Positions 21,078 to 30,352 are shown, counted from the first letter of the stretch. The stretch is 64,000 nt of DNA from Cereibacter ovatus (GCF_900207575.1 NZ_OAOQ01000017.1:1-64000), one strand, 5' to 3'. The notes: generated by a model from the letters alone, not told the origin. Numbers and translations are program-made.

Positions 21078-21965
21078 ATGGCCATCGGCGAAGCCGAGCC
21101 GGAACCGGCTGCGACAGGCCCGCGCCCGCTTGCGCCGGGGCTGCATTTCGTGGCGACGCCGATTGGTGCCGCCCGTGACATCACCCTGCGCGCCCTTGAT
21201 ATCCTGCGGGCGGCGGATGTGCTGGCGGCCGAGGATACCCGCACGCTGCGCCACCTGATTGAGATCCACGGCATCCCGCTGGCTGGCCGGCCGCTGGTGG
21301 CCTATCACGACCATAACGGAGAAGCGGTGCGCCCGCGCCTGATGCGGGCGTTGGAGGACGGCCGCTCGGTTGCCTATGCATCCGAGGCCGGCACCCCGCT
21401 GGTGGCGGACCCAGGCTACCAACTCGCCCGTGCCGCAATCGCCGCAGGCCACAAGGTGCTGACCGCGCCGGGGCCCTCGGCGGTGCTGGCTGCGCTGACC
21501 GTTTCGGGGATGCCGACGGATCGGTTTCTGTTTGCAGGCTTCCCGCCGCCGACCCAGGCCGCGCGCGCCCGGTTTCTGGCCGAGGTCGCGCATGTCCCGG
21601 CAACACTTGTTTTCTACGAATCACCCAAACGCATTAGCCGAACATTAGGGGATATGGTGGAAAGCTTCGGAAACCGGGAGGCGGCTGTCTGCCGGGAACT
21701 GACCAAGCGATTCGAGGAAGTGACACGCGGCCGTCTGGTGGATCTGGCGGCAGAATTTTCGGATCGTGCGGTGAAAGGCGAAATCGTGCTGGTGGTGGAT
21801 CGCGAAGCGCCGGTTCGTGCCGGGCAGGCGGATCTGACGGCGGCGCTTGCTGTGGCGCTGGCCAACATGTCGGTGAAGGAAGCGGCGGCGTCGGTTGCGG
21901 CAGACCTGGGGTTGCCGCGGCGCGAGGTGTATCAGGCTGCATTGCGGATGGCGGAGGACGAATGA
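21078..21965 (+). CDS. rsmI: 16S rRNA (cytidine-2'-O)-methyltransferase RsmI
   Basis: A 295-residue SAM-dependent tetrapyrrole-methylase-fold enzyme that methylates the 2'-O of C1402 in 16S rRNA. The start was revised to the ATG at 21078 behind GAAGGAG. Motifs: LHFVATPIGAARDITLRALD, then AEDTRTLRHLIE, SEAGTPLVADPGYQLA and APGPSAVLAALTVSGMPTDR. The C-terminal helices are present. Its stop overlaps the start of the YraN gene (ATGA at 21962-21965). The rsmI-yraN-gshB order, with an LpoA-like gene divergent, is common in alphaproteobacteria. Confidence 0.96.
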   Translation: MAIGEAEPEPAATGPRPLAPGLHFVATPIGAARDITLRALDILRAADVLAAEDTRTLRHLIEIHGIPLAGRPLVAYHDHNGEAVRPRLMRALEDGRSVAYASEAGTPLVADPGYQLARAAIAAGHKVLTAPGPSAVLAALTVSGMPTDRFLFAGFPPPTQAARARFLAEVAHVPATLVFYESPKRISRTLGDMVESFGNREAAVCRELTKRFEEVTRGRLVDLAAEFSDRAVKGEIVLVVDREAPVRAGQADLTAALAVALANMSVKEAAASVAADLGLPRREVYQAALRMAEDE

Positions 21966-22315
21966 GCGGAAAGGTTTCCTACCTGGCGGGGCAGGCCGCG
22001 GAAGACGCTGTCGCCCGTGTCTATGACCGTTCCGGGCGGTCGATCGCGGCCCGGCGCTGGCGCGGGATTTCGGGCGAGATCGACCTGATTGCCCGTGAAG
22101 GCGCCGAGGTCATCTTCATCGAGGTGAAGAAAAGCGTTACCCATGCCGGGGCGGCGGTGCGGCTGTCCCGCCGGCAGATGGACCGGATCTGGGGCGCGGC
22201 ATCGGAATTTCTGGCCGGTGAGCCTGCGGGACAACTGACCGCCAGCCGGTTCGACGTGGCGCTTGTCGATGGCCATGGCCGCGTCGAGATCATCGAGAAC
22301 GCCTTCGCGGCCTGA
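21962..22315 (+). CDS. YraN family protein (UPF0102)
   Basis: A 117-residue member of the UPF0102 family with a restriction-endonuclease-like fold. It opens [20 protein letters not shown] and carries the predicted nuclease-type core [20 protein letters not shown]. Its cellular role is not established. Translation is coupled to rsmI by a 4-bp overlap, and gshB follows 58 bp later. Length is normal. Confidence 0.92.
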   Translation: MSGKVSYLAGQAAEDAVARVYDRSGRSIAARRWRGISGEIDLIAREGAEVIFIEVKKSVTHAGAAVRLSRRQMDRIWGAASEFLAGEPAGQLTASRFDVALVDGHGRVEIIENAFAA

Positions 22316-22373
22316 TCCGGTTGCAACCGTCCCGGCGCTGCGCCATCAAGGACCGCAGTTGCAGGAGACGCGC

Positions 22374-23324
22374 ATGAGCCTGAAAGTCGCCCTTCAGATG
22401 GATCCGATCGGGTCGGTGAATATCGACGCCGACAGCACCTTCCGCATCGCGCTTGAAGCGCAGTCCCGCGGGCACCGGTTGTTCTTTTACACGCCGGATC
22501 GGCTGGCCTATGACGATGGTCGGGTAACGGCGCGCGGTTTCTGGATCGAGCTTCGCCGTGAAGTCGGCAACCATGTCAGTTTTGGAGAGGAAACCGAGGT
22601 TGATCTGGGCCGGTTCGATGTGGTCTGGCTGCGGCAGGATCCGCCTTTCGACATGGGCTATATCACCACGACCCATATTCTGGAGCTGTTGATGCCCGGG
22701 GTTCTGGTGGTCAACGATCCGTTCTGGGTGCGCAATTCGCCCGAGAAGCTTCTTGTGCTGCGGTTTCCCGATCTGATCCCGCCTACGACCATCGCGCGCG
22801 ATCTGGCCACGATCCGCGCTTTCAAGGAACGGCATGGCGATATCATTCTGAAGCCGCTTTATGGCAACGGCGGGGCGGGTGTGTTCCGGCTTGATCCCAA
22901 CGACCGCAACCTGTCGTCGCTGCACGAGCTGTTCATCTCGATGAGCCGCGAGCCGCTGATTGCGCAGAAGTTTCTGCCGGCGGTCGAGCGCGGTGACAAG
23001 CGGATCATTCTGATCGACGGCGAGCCGATCGGGGCGATCAACCGGGTTCCGCAGGCGGGCGAGACGCGGTCGAACATGCATGCCGGGGGGCGGCCCGAGA
23101 AGGTGGGGCTGACCCCGCGAGATCTTGATATCTGCGCCGCCATCGGGCCGGTCTTGCGCGAGAAGGGCCAGGTTTTTGTTGGCATTGATGTGATCGGCGA
23201 CCATCTGACCGAAATCAACGTCACGTCCCCGACCGGCCTGCAAGAGCTTGAGAGGTTCGATGGCACCAATGGTGCCGCCCGGATCTGGCAGGTGATCGAG
23301 GCGAAGCGTCGGGGTGAGGGCTGA
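22374..23324 (+). CDS. gshB: Glutathione synthetase
   Basis: A 316-residue ATP-grasp enzyme that joins gamma-glutamylcysteine and glycine. The start was revised to the ATG at 22374 behind GCAGGAGAC. It opens [22 protein letters not shown], the classic GshB N-terminus. ATP-grasp segments include [18 protein letters not shown] and GVDVIGD-like [20 protein letters not shown]. Length fits. It is the last gene of the rsmI run. Confidence 0.96.
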   Translation: MSLKVALQMDPIGSVNIDADSTFRIALEAQSRGHRLFFYTPDRLAYDDGRVTARGFWIELRREVGNHVSFGEETEVDLGRFDVVWLRQDPPFDMGYITTTHILELLMPGVLVVNDPFWVRNSPEKLLVLRFPDLIPPTTIARDLATIRAFKERHGDIILKPLYGNGGAGVFRLDPNDRNLSSLHELFISMSREPLIAQKFLPAVERGDKRIILIDGEPIGAINRVPQAGETRSNMHAGGRPEKVGLTPRDLDICAAIGPVLREKGQVFVGIDVIGDHLTEINVTSPTGLQELERFDGTNGAARIWQVIEAKRRGEG

Positions 23325-23647
23325 CCGCTGGAGCGGACCAGCGAATGGATCACCGACGGAGCGTGCAGCAAGACGCTTTCGACGGCCAGCGACGACCGCT
23401 AAAGGCGACCAGCAAACCGAGCACCAACGGAGGGTGATCGCGACGACGTGCCCGGGGTGGGGCGGGGCGGCGCTTTGTCCAGCGGCGCCCGGGTCGGGGC
23501 GGATGGTGATCGAGAGGTCGCATGGCTGGCGTCAGATCGGCCGAGGCGTCCGGGGCATCCGGCCGGATCGCTGTTGTCATGGCGTCCTGGGCGACAGGCC
23601 CCGCAAAGGCATAGTCCCGATCGGGGCACCCCGGCAGCGAGCTGTTG
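23325..23647. other. 323-bp stretch between gshB and comM, no gene recognised
   Basis: It lies between the convergent gshB and comM. Open frames on both strands give Arg/Pro-rich proteins that I cannot assign, and none has a good ribosome site. Repeated CCAGCGA-like words occur near 23340 and 23380. I see no tRNA, known small RNA or strong terminator in it. Confidence 0.4.
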
Positions 23648-25168
23648 TCAGGGGGTTCGTGGCCGGGCGAGGATGATTCGGTAGCTGACCGCCTCGGCGA
23701 TGTGGGGCATGCGAACATCGGCCGATCCGTCCAGATCGGCGATGGTCCGCGCCACGCGCAGGATGCGGTGGTAGCCGCGCGCCGACAGCCCGTAGCGGTC
23801 GGCCACCCGGCCAAGCAGCGTGCGGCCCTCGGCATCGGGGCTTGCGACCTGTTCCAGCGTATCGCCCTCGGCATCGGCATTGGTGCGTGCCGTTGGATGG
23901 CTGGTGTAGCGCAGGCTTTGGATCTGGCGCGCGGCGCTGACGCGGGCCGCGACGGTGGCCGAGCTTTCGCCCGGCTCGCGGGCTTCGATCTCGGTCCAGG
24001 AGGTGGGGGGCAGTTCGATCCGGATGTCGAATCGATCCATCAGCGGGCCCGAGATCTTGCCCAGATAATCCTCGCCGCAGGTGGGGGCACGGGTGCAGGC
24101 GCGGGCGGCATCGGCAAGGTGGCCGCAGCGGCAGGGGTTGGCCGCCGCGATCAGCAGGAAGCGGCAGGGGTAGCGCAGGGTGGCGTGGGCGCGGGGCACG
24201 ACGATCTCGCCGGTTTCCAGCGGTTCGCGCAGGGCTTCCAGCACGTCGCGGGCATATTCGGGAAATTCGTCCATGAACAGGACACCGTTATGCGCCACGC
24301 TGATTTCGCCCGGGCGGGCGGCGCGTGTGCCGCCGATGATCGCGGCCGAGGTCGCGGTGTGGTGCGGGTAGCGGAACGGGCGCACGCGGCTGATGCCGCC
24401 ATCGGCCAGAAGCCCTGCCACCGAATGGACCATCGAGGTTTCCAGCGCCTCGGCCGGCGACAGCGGCGGCAGGATGCCCGGCATCCGGCGGGCAAGGAAC
24501 GACTTGCCGTTGCCGGGCGGGCCGATCATCAGCATGTGGTGCCGCCCGGCCGCCGCGATTTCCAGTGCGCGCCGGGCGCGTTCCTGGCCGCGCACCTCGC
24601 TCAGGTCGGGTTGGCCGGGCGGGGGCGGGATTTCGCCGGCCTCGGCCGGGGTGATTGCGGTTCTGCCGGTGAAATGGCGCACCACCTCATCCAGCGAGGT
24701 TGCGGCCAGCACCTGTGTTGCCGCGACCCATGCGGCTTCGGCGCCGCAGGCGCGCGGGCAAAGCAGCGTGCGATCCTGTTCCGCCGCCGCAACCGCCGCG
24801 GGCAGCGCCCCCGTCACCGGCACAAGACGCCCGTCAAGCGACAGCTCTCCCAGTGCCAGCGTCCGTTCCACGGCGTCGGCGGGCACGATCTGAAGCGCGG
24901 CCAGCAGCGCCAGTGCAATCGGCAGATCGAAATGAGAGCCCTCTTTCGGCAGGTCGGCCGGCGAGAGGTTCACCGTGATCCGGCGCGAGGGCAGCGCGAT
25001 GGACATGGATGCCAGCGCCGCGCGCACGCGTTCGCGGGCCTCGGACACCGCCTTGTTCGGCAGGCCGACGATGGCGAAGGCGGGCAACCCGGCCGAGATC
25101 GCGCACTGAACCTCGACGCTGCGGGGCTCGATCCCTTCGAAGGCTACGGTGAATGCTCGCGCGACCAT
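23648..25168 (-). CDS. comM: YifB/ComM-family Mg-chelatase-like AAA+ ATPase
   Basis: A 506-residue protein with an N-terminal Lon-like domain (1-165, opening AFTVAFEGIEPRSVEVQCAI), a central AAA+ domain and a C-terminal Mg-chelatase-type domain. Walker A is GPPGNGKS (216-223) and Walker B is GVLFMDEFPE. A four-Cys segment (NPCRCGHLADAARACTRAPTC) probably binds a metal. ComM helicases drive branch migration during natural transformation in Vibrio and Acinetobacter. YifB is widespread also in species not known to be competent. Convergent with gshB. Confidence 0.93.
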   Translation of the reverse strand: MVARAFTVAFEGIEPRSVEVQCAISAGLPAFAIVGLPNKAVSEARERVRAALASMSIALPSRRITVNLSPADLPKEGSHFDLPIALALLAALQIVPADAVERTLALGELSLDGRLVPVTGALPAAVAAAEQDRTLLCPRACGAEAAWVAATQVLAATSLDEVVRHFTGRTAITPAEAGEIPPPPGQPDLSEVRGQERARRALEIAAAGRHHMLMIGPPGNGKSFLARRMPGILPPLSPAEALETSMVHSVAGLLADGGISRVRPFRYPHHTATSAAIIGGTRAARPGEISVAHNGVLFMDEFPEYARDVLEALREPLETGEIVVPRAHATLRYPCRFLLIAAANPCRCGHLADAARACTRAPTCGEDYLGKISGPLMDRFDIRIELPPTSWTEIEAREPGESSATVAARVSAARQIQSLRYTSHPTARTNADAEGDTLEQVASPDAEGRTLLGRVADRYGLSARGYHRILRVARTIADLDGSADVRMPHIAEAVSYRIILARPRTP

Positions 25169-25259
25169 GGCGTTCCCCCTGTCGATCTGACTAGGGGGAA
25201 CTGGTTGATGAACCGTTAAGGTTTACAGACCCTGCCGTGCGACGGCCGGGGCCGCGCGC

Positions 25260-25867
25260 TCAGGGCACCAGCAGCGCGCCGCGGGCGCCGATCACATGGG
25301 CGGCAAGGCGGGCGCCGGCGCGCACTGCCTGCACCAGCGGTGCGCCGGTCAGATGCGCGGTCAGAAAGCCCGCGTTGAAACTGTCGCCGGCCGCCGTGGT
25401 ATCCACCACCGCCTTCACCCGTTCGGGTGCGTGCCATTCCGCGCCCGTGGCGCCAAGGGTCAGGATCGGCCCCGCGCCGTCCTTGACCACCACCAGCCCC
25501 GCCCCGGCCAACCCCGCGGCAAGGGCGGCCGTGTCCGCCGCCAGCAGCCGGGCGGCGCTTTGCCCGCGCCAATAGGCAAAGCTGCGTTCCCCGTTCGTCA
25601 ACTCGATCAGGTAAAGCCTTACCGTCCGGTCGGGCAGGCGGGCGATATGGCCGGTGCCCAGACCCGCGGCCTGAAGAAAGGCCAGCATCCGGTTTGAGAT
25701 CGCATCCGTCCCCACCGTGGTCAGGTAATCCCCCTGCCAGTCGGGCGGCAGGGCGCGGCGCAGATACCATGCCGTGTTCAGCGTATCGCCGGCAAAGCCC
25801 ATGGCAAAGGTGCCCTTGGCGGTGGGGCCATCTCGATCATGCATTCGCCCATGGCGACGATGCGATG
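25260..25867 (-). pseudogene. kdgK: kdgK remnant (2-keto-3-deoxygluconate kinase)
   Basis: The frame from about 25840 to 25260 reads GFAGDTLNTAWYLRR, then TVGTDAISNRMLAF, and ends with the PfkB signature VDTTAAGDSFNAGFL. This is a KdgK-type sugar kinase. The N-terminal piece RIVAMGECMIEMAP is in another frame: one base is missing in a C-run near 25827-25831. About 80 residues are absent between AAGLAGAGL and VVVKDGAGP, so the protein is about 195 residues instead of roughly 300. The 5' end is fused to the gntR remnant, so the gene is dead. Confidence 0.85.
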
Positions 25868-26155
25868 GCGGATCGGATGAAGCGGGCCTGCATCCCCCCG
25901 ACCCGAGATCTGCGACACGGAGGTGGCGCGCTGGGGCCGGATCGACAGAAAGCCCAGTTTCGACAGCCGATGGAACGCATCGCGCACTGGCTGGCGCGAA
26001 ACGCCGAACTGTTTGGCCACCTCGATCTCGGACAGTCTGGTGCCCGGCGGCAGGTCCAGTTCGATGATCCGGTCGTGCAGCAGATCGAACACCTGATCGG
26101 TGACCGAGGGGCGGGCGGCGGGCCCTGGCGTGGGACGCGTGAACGCATCGGACAT
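25860..26155 (-). pseudogene. GntR-family regulator remnant
   Basis: The frame from the ATG at 26155 encodes an intact N-terminal winged helix: VTDQVFDLLHDRIIELDLPP, then EVAKQFGVSRQPVRDAFHRL. After SVSQIS a frameshift occurs: the expected continuation MQARFIRSA is present in the next frame at about 25892-25866. It then breaks off into kdgK codons. The whole ligand-binding C-domain of this FadR/UxuR-type regulator is missing. It probably once controlled the neighbouring hexuronate genes. Confidence 0.85.
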
Positions 26156-26175
26156 GTGCTCTCCGCTGACAGAAA

Positions 26176-26197
26176 TGGCATACCAGAATATTGGTCA
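26176..26197. promoter_or_regulatory. Probable orphan GntR-type operator
   Basis: TGGCATACCA (26176-26185) followed by ATTGGTCA (26190-26197) resembles the TGGTATACCA-like operators of FadR-subfamily GntR regulators such as UxuR. It sits between the divergent gntR and uxaC remnants, the expected control point of the former locus. Confidence 0.5.
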
Positions 26198-26255
26198 GGG
26201 GCGGCGAAAGGCTGCCATTTTCCGAACGCTTGACGCTGGAAGGGGGCGGAAGGCA

Positions 26256-26830
26256 ATGGGCTTGCCGGACGCGGATCGGCTGTTTCCGATCGGGGCCGCG
26301 CGCGGGGGCTTTGCGGCACGGTGAAGGATCTGCCGATCGTCTTGCCGCATGGCCATACCGATCCGCGGTGGTTTGCCGAGAACCAGCCCGTTTCCGATCC
26401 CGCCCGGCTTTTCGTGACGCCGGATCACTTTGTTTTCCGGATGCTGCATTCGCAGGGCGTGCCGCTTGAGGCGATGGGCGTGCCCCGCGCCGATGGTGGC
26501 CCGACCGAGACCGACGGCCGCAAGATCTGGCGGGTGTTTGCGCAGAACCATCACCTGTTTCGCGGCACGCCGTCGCGGTTGTGGCTGGATCACGCCTTCT
26601 CTACCGCGGCCTTCCGCGGCCAGATGCTGACCGAAATGGCCCGGATGAGCCTTGATGACGGCCTTGTGCTTCAGATCCATCCCGGCGCGTTCCGCACCCA
26701 TTCCGGCCCGGTGCTGGATCGCTTCGGGCGCGACAAGGGCTTCGACATCTCCCCCCCTCCGCACCGATTATGTCCGCGCTCTGCGGCCGCTTCTGTCGGC
26801 GGTGGGGCGTGACCCGCGGCTGACGGTGAT
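26256..26830 (+). pseudogene. uxaC: uxaC remnant (glucuronate isomerase)
   Basis: It starts at the ATG at 26256 with DADRLFPIGAARG, which matches UxaC starts, then changes frame. From 26321 it reads KDLPIVLPHGHTDPRWFAEN, keeping the metal-site HGH, then DHFVFRMLHSQGVPLE and ETDGRKIWRVF. After WLDHAFSTA about 160 residues are missing. The frame resumes at FRGQMLTEMARMSLDDGLVL and RFGRDKGFDI. A 1-bp change in a C-run near 26750 shifts frame again to RTDYVRALRPLLSAVG. After RLTVI it is spliced into dctQ. The rest of UxaC is gone. Confidence 0.9.
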
Positions 26831-27239
26831 CGTGCGCTATGTGATGAACGACAGCCTGCATTGGGCGGAACCCGCGGCCGTCACCATCATGGCGTGGTTC
26901 ATCTGCCTTGGTGCCGCCGTCGGCGCGCGCGAGGGGTATCACCTGTCCTTCGACGTGCTGCTTTGCTTTCTGCCCCGGCAGGTCGCGCCGTGGCTTCACA
27001 CTGTTTCGGATCTGTTCGTGACGGGCTTTGGCTTCGGGATGTTCTGGTGCGGCTGGTCGCTGGCGGCGCGGGCCGCGAACGATCTGATGCCCGGCCTTGG
27101 CATCAGCCGCGCGTTCGAGATCCTGCCGCTGATCACCGGGGGCGTGCTGCTGGTGAAGCGCATCCTGCGCCGGCTGGCCGGCCTGCACACCGCGCGCTTT
27201 GGCGAAGATGCCCCCCCAAGATCCCGAACAGACCCCTGA
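26828..27239 (+). pseudogene. TRAP transporter small permease remnant (DctQ)
   Basis: From about 26828 the frame reads VRYVMNDSLHWAEPAAVTIM and continues to a stop at 27239, with DctQ-type helices (AWFICLGAAVGAREGYHLSF, LPLITGGVLLVKRILRRLAG). The initiator and most of the first helix are missing. Instead the frame is fused in phase to the uxaC remnant, giving a chimeric open frame that runs from about 26652. DctQ is the four-helix subunit of TRAP uptake systems. In this setting it would have imported hexuronates. Confidence 0.85.
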
Positions 27240-27365
27240 CGTTGGAGCTTTCATCCTTTGCGGAAGTTTCGTCTTCCTTCTGCGGATCGGCACGCCGGTC
27301 GCCTTCTGTCTGGGCGTGTCCAGCTTTCTGACCGTGCCTTGCCTTGGGCTGCCGCCGGTGGAGGC
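27234..27365 (+). pseudogene. TRAP transporter large permease remnant (DctM, N-terminus only)
   Basis: About 40 residues survive: VGAFILCGSFVFLLRIGTPV then AFCLGVSSFLTVPCLGLPPV, the standard N-terminus of a DctM protein (normally about 430 residues). The sequence then jumps into uxuB. The substrate-binding subunit gene dctP is not found at all. No functional transporter can be made from this locus. Confidence 0.85.
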
Positions 27366-28523
27366 TTGCCCGCTGTATCGTCCATCTGGGCCTTGGCGCC
27401 TTCTTCCGCGCCCATGGGGCGATCTGTGTCGATAAGGCGATGAAAGCCTCGGGCAGGGACTGGGCCATTCTGGGCGTCAGTCTGCAAACGCCCACCATGC
27501 GCGACGCGCGGGCGCCGCAGGGTTTCGTCTATCACGCCGTCGAGCAGGGCCCCGCGGGCGCGGCCCTGCGCCGGGTCAAGGTGGTCCGATCGGTTCTGGT
27601 GGCGACGGACGATCCCGAAGCGGGCACCGGGGTGGCGGGGGTCCGCATCACCCGATCGGTTCTGGTGGCGAAGGACGATCCCGAAGCGGTGCTGTTCGCC
27701 ATGACCGATCCCGCGGTCCGGATGTCAGCCTGACCGTGACCGAAAAGGGCTATGCCACAACCCGGCCACCGGCGCGCTGAACCTCGATCACCCCGCCATC
27801 CTGCACGACCTGACCCATCCGCGGCCCCGGTCTGCCCCCGGCTATCTTGTCCGCGCGCTTCAGCGGCGGCGCGCGGCGGGGCAGCGGCCCTTTGCCGTGC
27901 TGTGCTGCGACACCCTGCCGGAAAACGGCCGGGTGGTGCGCGGTGTGGTGCTGGATCTGGCCCGCCGGATCGATCCGGGACTTGCCGACTGGATCGCGTC
28001 CAAGTGCCGTTTCCCCTCGACCATGGCCGATCCGGTCTTTGCCGCCGTCGTGCGCCGGCTGTGGCGCGATGCGATCATTCCTGCGCTGACGCCCCCGCCG
28101 GGGGTGGATCTCTCGGCCCATGCCGAGCAGGTGTTCGCGCGCTAGGCCAACCCCGCGATCCGGCACCGCACATGGCAGACCGCGATGGAAGGCTGCCAGA
28201 ATCTGCCCCAGCGCATTCTTGGCTGGCGGGCCGAAAATCTTGCCGCGGGGCGGGCGTCGCCGGGGCTGATGCTCGCGGTGGCGGGGTGGATGCGCTATGT
28301 TTAGGGCCGCGACGAACAGGGCCGGCCGATCGAGGTGAAAGACCCGCTGGCCGGCGATCTTGCCGCCCGCGCGGCCGAAGGGGTGTCCGCGCTTTGGTCG
28401 CTGCGGGCGATGTTTGCCGCGGCGCTGGCCGATGCGCTGATGCCGGGCGTCGTGACGGCGGCCCATGCGCGGCGGATGGCGGTGGGCGCCCGCGGCGCGG
28501 TGCAAGAGATTTCCGGGGCGTAA
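27365..28523 (+). pseudogene. uxuB: uxuB remnant (fructuronate reductase / mannitol dehydrogenase family)
   Basis: The start reads CIVHLGLGAFFRAHGAICVD, the NAD-binding N-terminus of UxuB. Damage is extensive. A 38-bp segment is duplicated in frame (27586 and 27652). Single-base losses occur near 27730 and 27763, after which the frame continues with VSLTVTEKGY and ENGRVVRGVVLDLARRIDP. About 85 residues are missing after FPSTMADP, removing the catalytic Lys region. In-frame TAG stops lie at 28143-28145 and 28302-28304, with recognisable UxuB sequence beyond each. The C-terminus ends at 28523. Confidence 0.9.
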
Positions 28524-28547
28524 CTTCAGCCTTCCCCCGGAAAGGAC

Positions 28548-28572
28548 GAAGGGGGCCCGCGGGCGCCCCTTC
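28548..28572 (-). terminator. Hairpin downstream of efp
   Basis: GAAGGGG (28548-28554) pairs with CCCCTTC (28566-28572), and an inner CCC/GGG extends the stem with one bulge. It lies 23 bp past the efp stop. No strong T-run. Confidence 0.5.
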
Positions 28573-28594
28573 CGATTCCGGCCTGTCGCGGCGG

Positions 28595-29161
28595 TCAGTC
28601 CTTTGCGCGCTCGACGTAGCTCAGGTCTTCGGTGTTGATCACGATCCGGGTGCCGGCCGAGATATGCGGCGGCACCATCACCCGCAGCCCGTTGGTGCAC
28701 ATCGCAGGCTTGTAGGACGAGGACGCGGTCTGGCCCTTCACCACGGGTTCGGTCTCGGTGATCTCGACCACCACCTTCTGCGGGAACTCGATCGAGATCG
28801 CCACATCGTTGTGGGTTTGCAGATAGACGCGCATCCCTTCGGTCAGGAACACCTTGCCGTCGCCCACCACATCGGGCGAAACCACGACCTGATCGTAGCT
28901 TTCCGGCTCCATGAAGTGATAGCCCTCGGCGTCTTCATACAGAAAGTCGTATTCACGCTCGTCGACATTGGCGCGCTCGACCTGTTCGGTGGTCTTCCAG
29001 CGTTCCGACACCTTGGTGCCGTCCGAGATCCGGCGCATGTCGACCTGCGTCACCGGCGTGCCCTTGCCGGGGTGGAAGTTCTGGGCGGTCAGAACGACAT
29101 ACAGCCGGCCGTCGATATCGACGACATTGCCCTTGCGAAGGCTTGAGGCGATGACTTTCAC
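28595..29161 (-). CDS. efp: Elongation factor P
   Basis: A 188-residue EF-P, which relieves ribosome stalling at polyproline. Three beta-barrel domains are present. The modified-lysine loop reads HPGKGTP with Lys at 33, the type beta-lysylated by EpmA. The start is a GTG at 29161 behind AAGGAA, which gives [20 protein letters not shown]. Its divergent neighbour is epmA, the ligase that modifies it, so modifier and target lie side by side. Confidence 0.97.
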   Translation of the reverse strand: MKVIASSLRKGNVVDIDGRLYVVLTAQNFHPGKGTPVTQVDMRRISDGTKVSERWKTTEQVERANVDEREYDFLYEDAEGYHFMEPESYDQVVVSPDVVGDGKVFLTEGMRVYLQTHNDVAISIEFPQKVVVEITETEPVVKGQTASSSYKPAMCTNGLRVMVPPHISAGTRIVINTEDLSYVERAKD

Positions 29162-29262
29162 GGGTTTATTCCTTGTGATAGGCGAGGGCGCGTCGGAATG
29201 CGCGCGGGATTGGCCGTGCGCCTACCCCATTCCCGCCGGAATTTCCAGCCGAAAGCCGCGCC

Positions 29263-30300
29263 ATGCCCGCATCGCCCTGGTGGCAGCCCCACCGCCACGC
29301 CGACCGCCGCCCGCTGCTGCTGGCACGAAACCGCATCCAGACCGCGCTGCGCGGCTGGCTGCTGGCCGAGGGCTTTACCGAGGTTGACCCCGCCGCCCTT
29401 CAGATCAGCCCCGGCAACGAGGCGCATCTGCATGGCTTTGCCACCGATGCCATCGGCAACGACGGGGCGGCGCGACGGATGTATCTGCACACCTCGCCCG
29501 AATTTGCGATGAAAAAGCTGCTGGCGGCGGGTGAAACCCGCATCGCGGCCTTTGCCCATGTCTGGCGCAATCGCGAAAGGGGGCCGCTGCATTCGCCCGA
29601 ATTCACCATGCTGGAATGGTATCGCGTGGGCGAGAGCTACGAGGTGCTGATGGACGATTGCGCGGCCTTTCTTCGGCTGGCGGCGCAGGCGGCGGGGGCG
29701 GATCTGCTGCGCTTTCGCGATGCCACCTGCGATCCCTTTGCCGTGCCCGAACGGCTGTCGGTTGCCGAGGCGTTTCAGCGCCATGCCGGGATCGACCTTC
29801 TGGCCACGCTGGACCCTTTGGGCGAACCCGATGCCGCGGCGCTGGCGCAGGCGATGGCGCGGGCAGGGCTGAAGGCCGCGGCGGACGACACATGGTCGGA
29901 CATGCTGTCCCGCGTTCTGGTCGAAAAGGTGGAACCGCATCTTGGACATGGCCAGCCCACGATCCTTGACCGCTATCCCGCGGCCGAGGCGGCGCTGGCC
30001 CGCCGCGCCCCCGATGATCCGCGCGTGGCCGAACGGTTCGAGCTTTATGCCTGCGGGGTGGAACTGGCCAACGGCTTTGGCGAATTGACCGACCCCGCCG
30101 AGCAGCGCCGCCGCTTTCAGGCCGAAATGGCCGAAAAGGCCCGCGTCTATGGCGAAAGCTATCCGCTGGACGAGGAGTTTCTGGCCGCGCTGGCGTCGAT
30201 GCCGCAGGCGAGCGGCATCGCCATGGGCTTTGACCGGCTGGTGATGCTGGCCACCGGCGCCCCCCGCATCGACGAGGTGATCTGGGCGCCAGTGCCGTGA
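29263..30300 (+). CDS. epmA: EF-P beta-lysylation protein EpmA (GenX/PoxA)
   Basis: A 345-residue paralogue of the class II lysyl-tRNA synthetase core, without an anticodon-binding domain. It attaches (R)-beta-lysine to the conserved Lys of EF-P. Seen: RNRIQTALRGWLLAEGFTEV, the motif 2 region HVWRNRERGPLHSPEFTMLE, and the motif 3 segment ASGIAMGFDRLVMLATG. Divergent from efp with about 100 bp between. The lysine 2,3-aminomutase gene epmB is not in the window. Confidence 0.95.
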   Translation: MPASPWWQPHRHADRRPLLLARNRIQTALRGWLLAEGFTEVDPAALQISPGNEAHLHGFATDAIGNDGAARRMYLHTSPEFAMKKLLAAGETRIAAFAHVWRNRERGPLHSPEFTMLEWYRVGESYEVLMDDCAAFLRLAAQAAGADLLRFRDATCDPFAVPERLSVAEAFQRHAGIDLLATLDPLGEPDAAALAQAMARAGLKAAADDTWSDMLSRVLVEKVEPHLGHGQPTILDRYPAAEAALARRAPDDPRVAERFELYACGVELANGFGELTDPAEQRRRFQAEMAEKARVYGESYPLDEEFLAALASMPQASGIAMGFDRLVMLATGAPRIDEVIWAPVP

Positions 30301-30352
30301 CGGGCAGGCGGGCGCGCGGGCTGGTGCGGTCGGTGCCCCGACGGGGGCGGCC

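Noticed and set aside
23350-23880. Minus-strand open frame running past the comM stop
   Set aside because: It overlaps the comM 3' end in another frame, has no ribosome site and gives an Arg/Pro-rich protein of no family.
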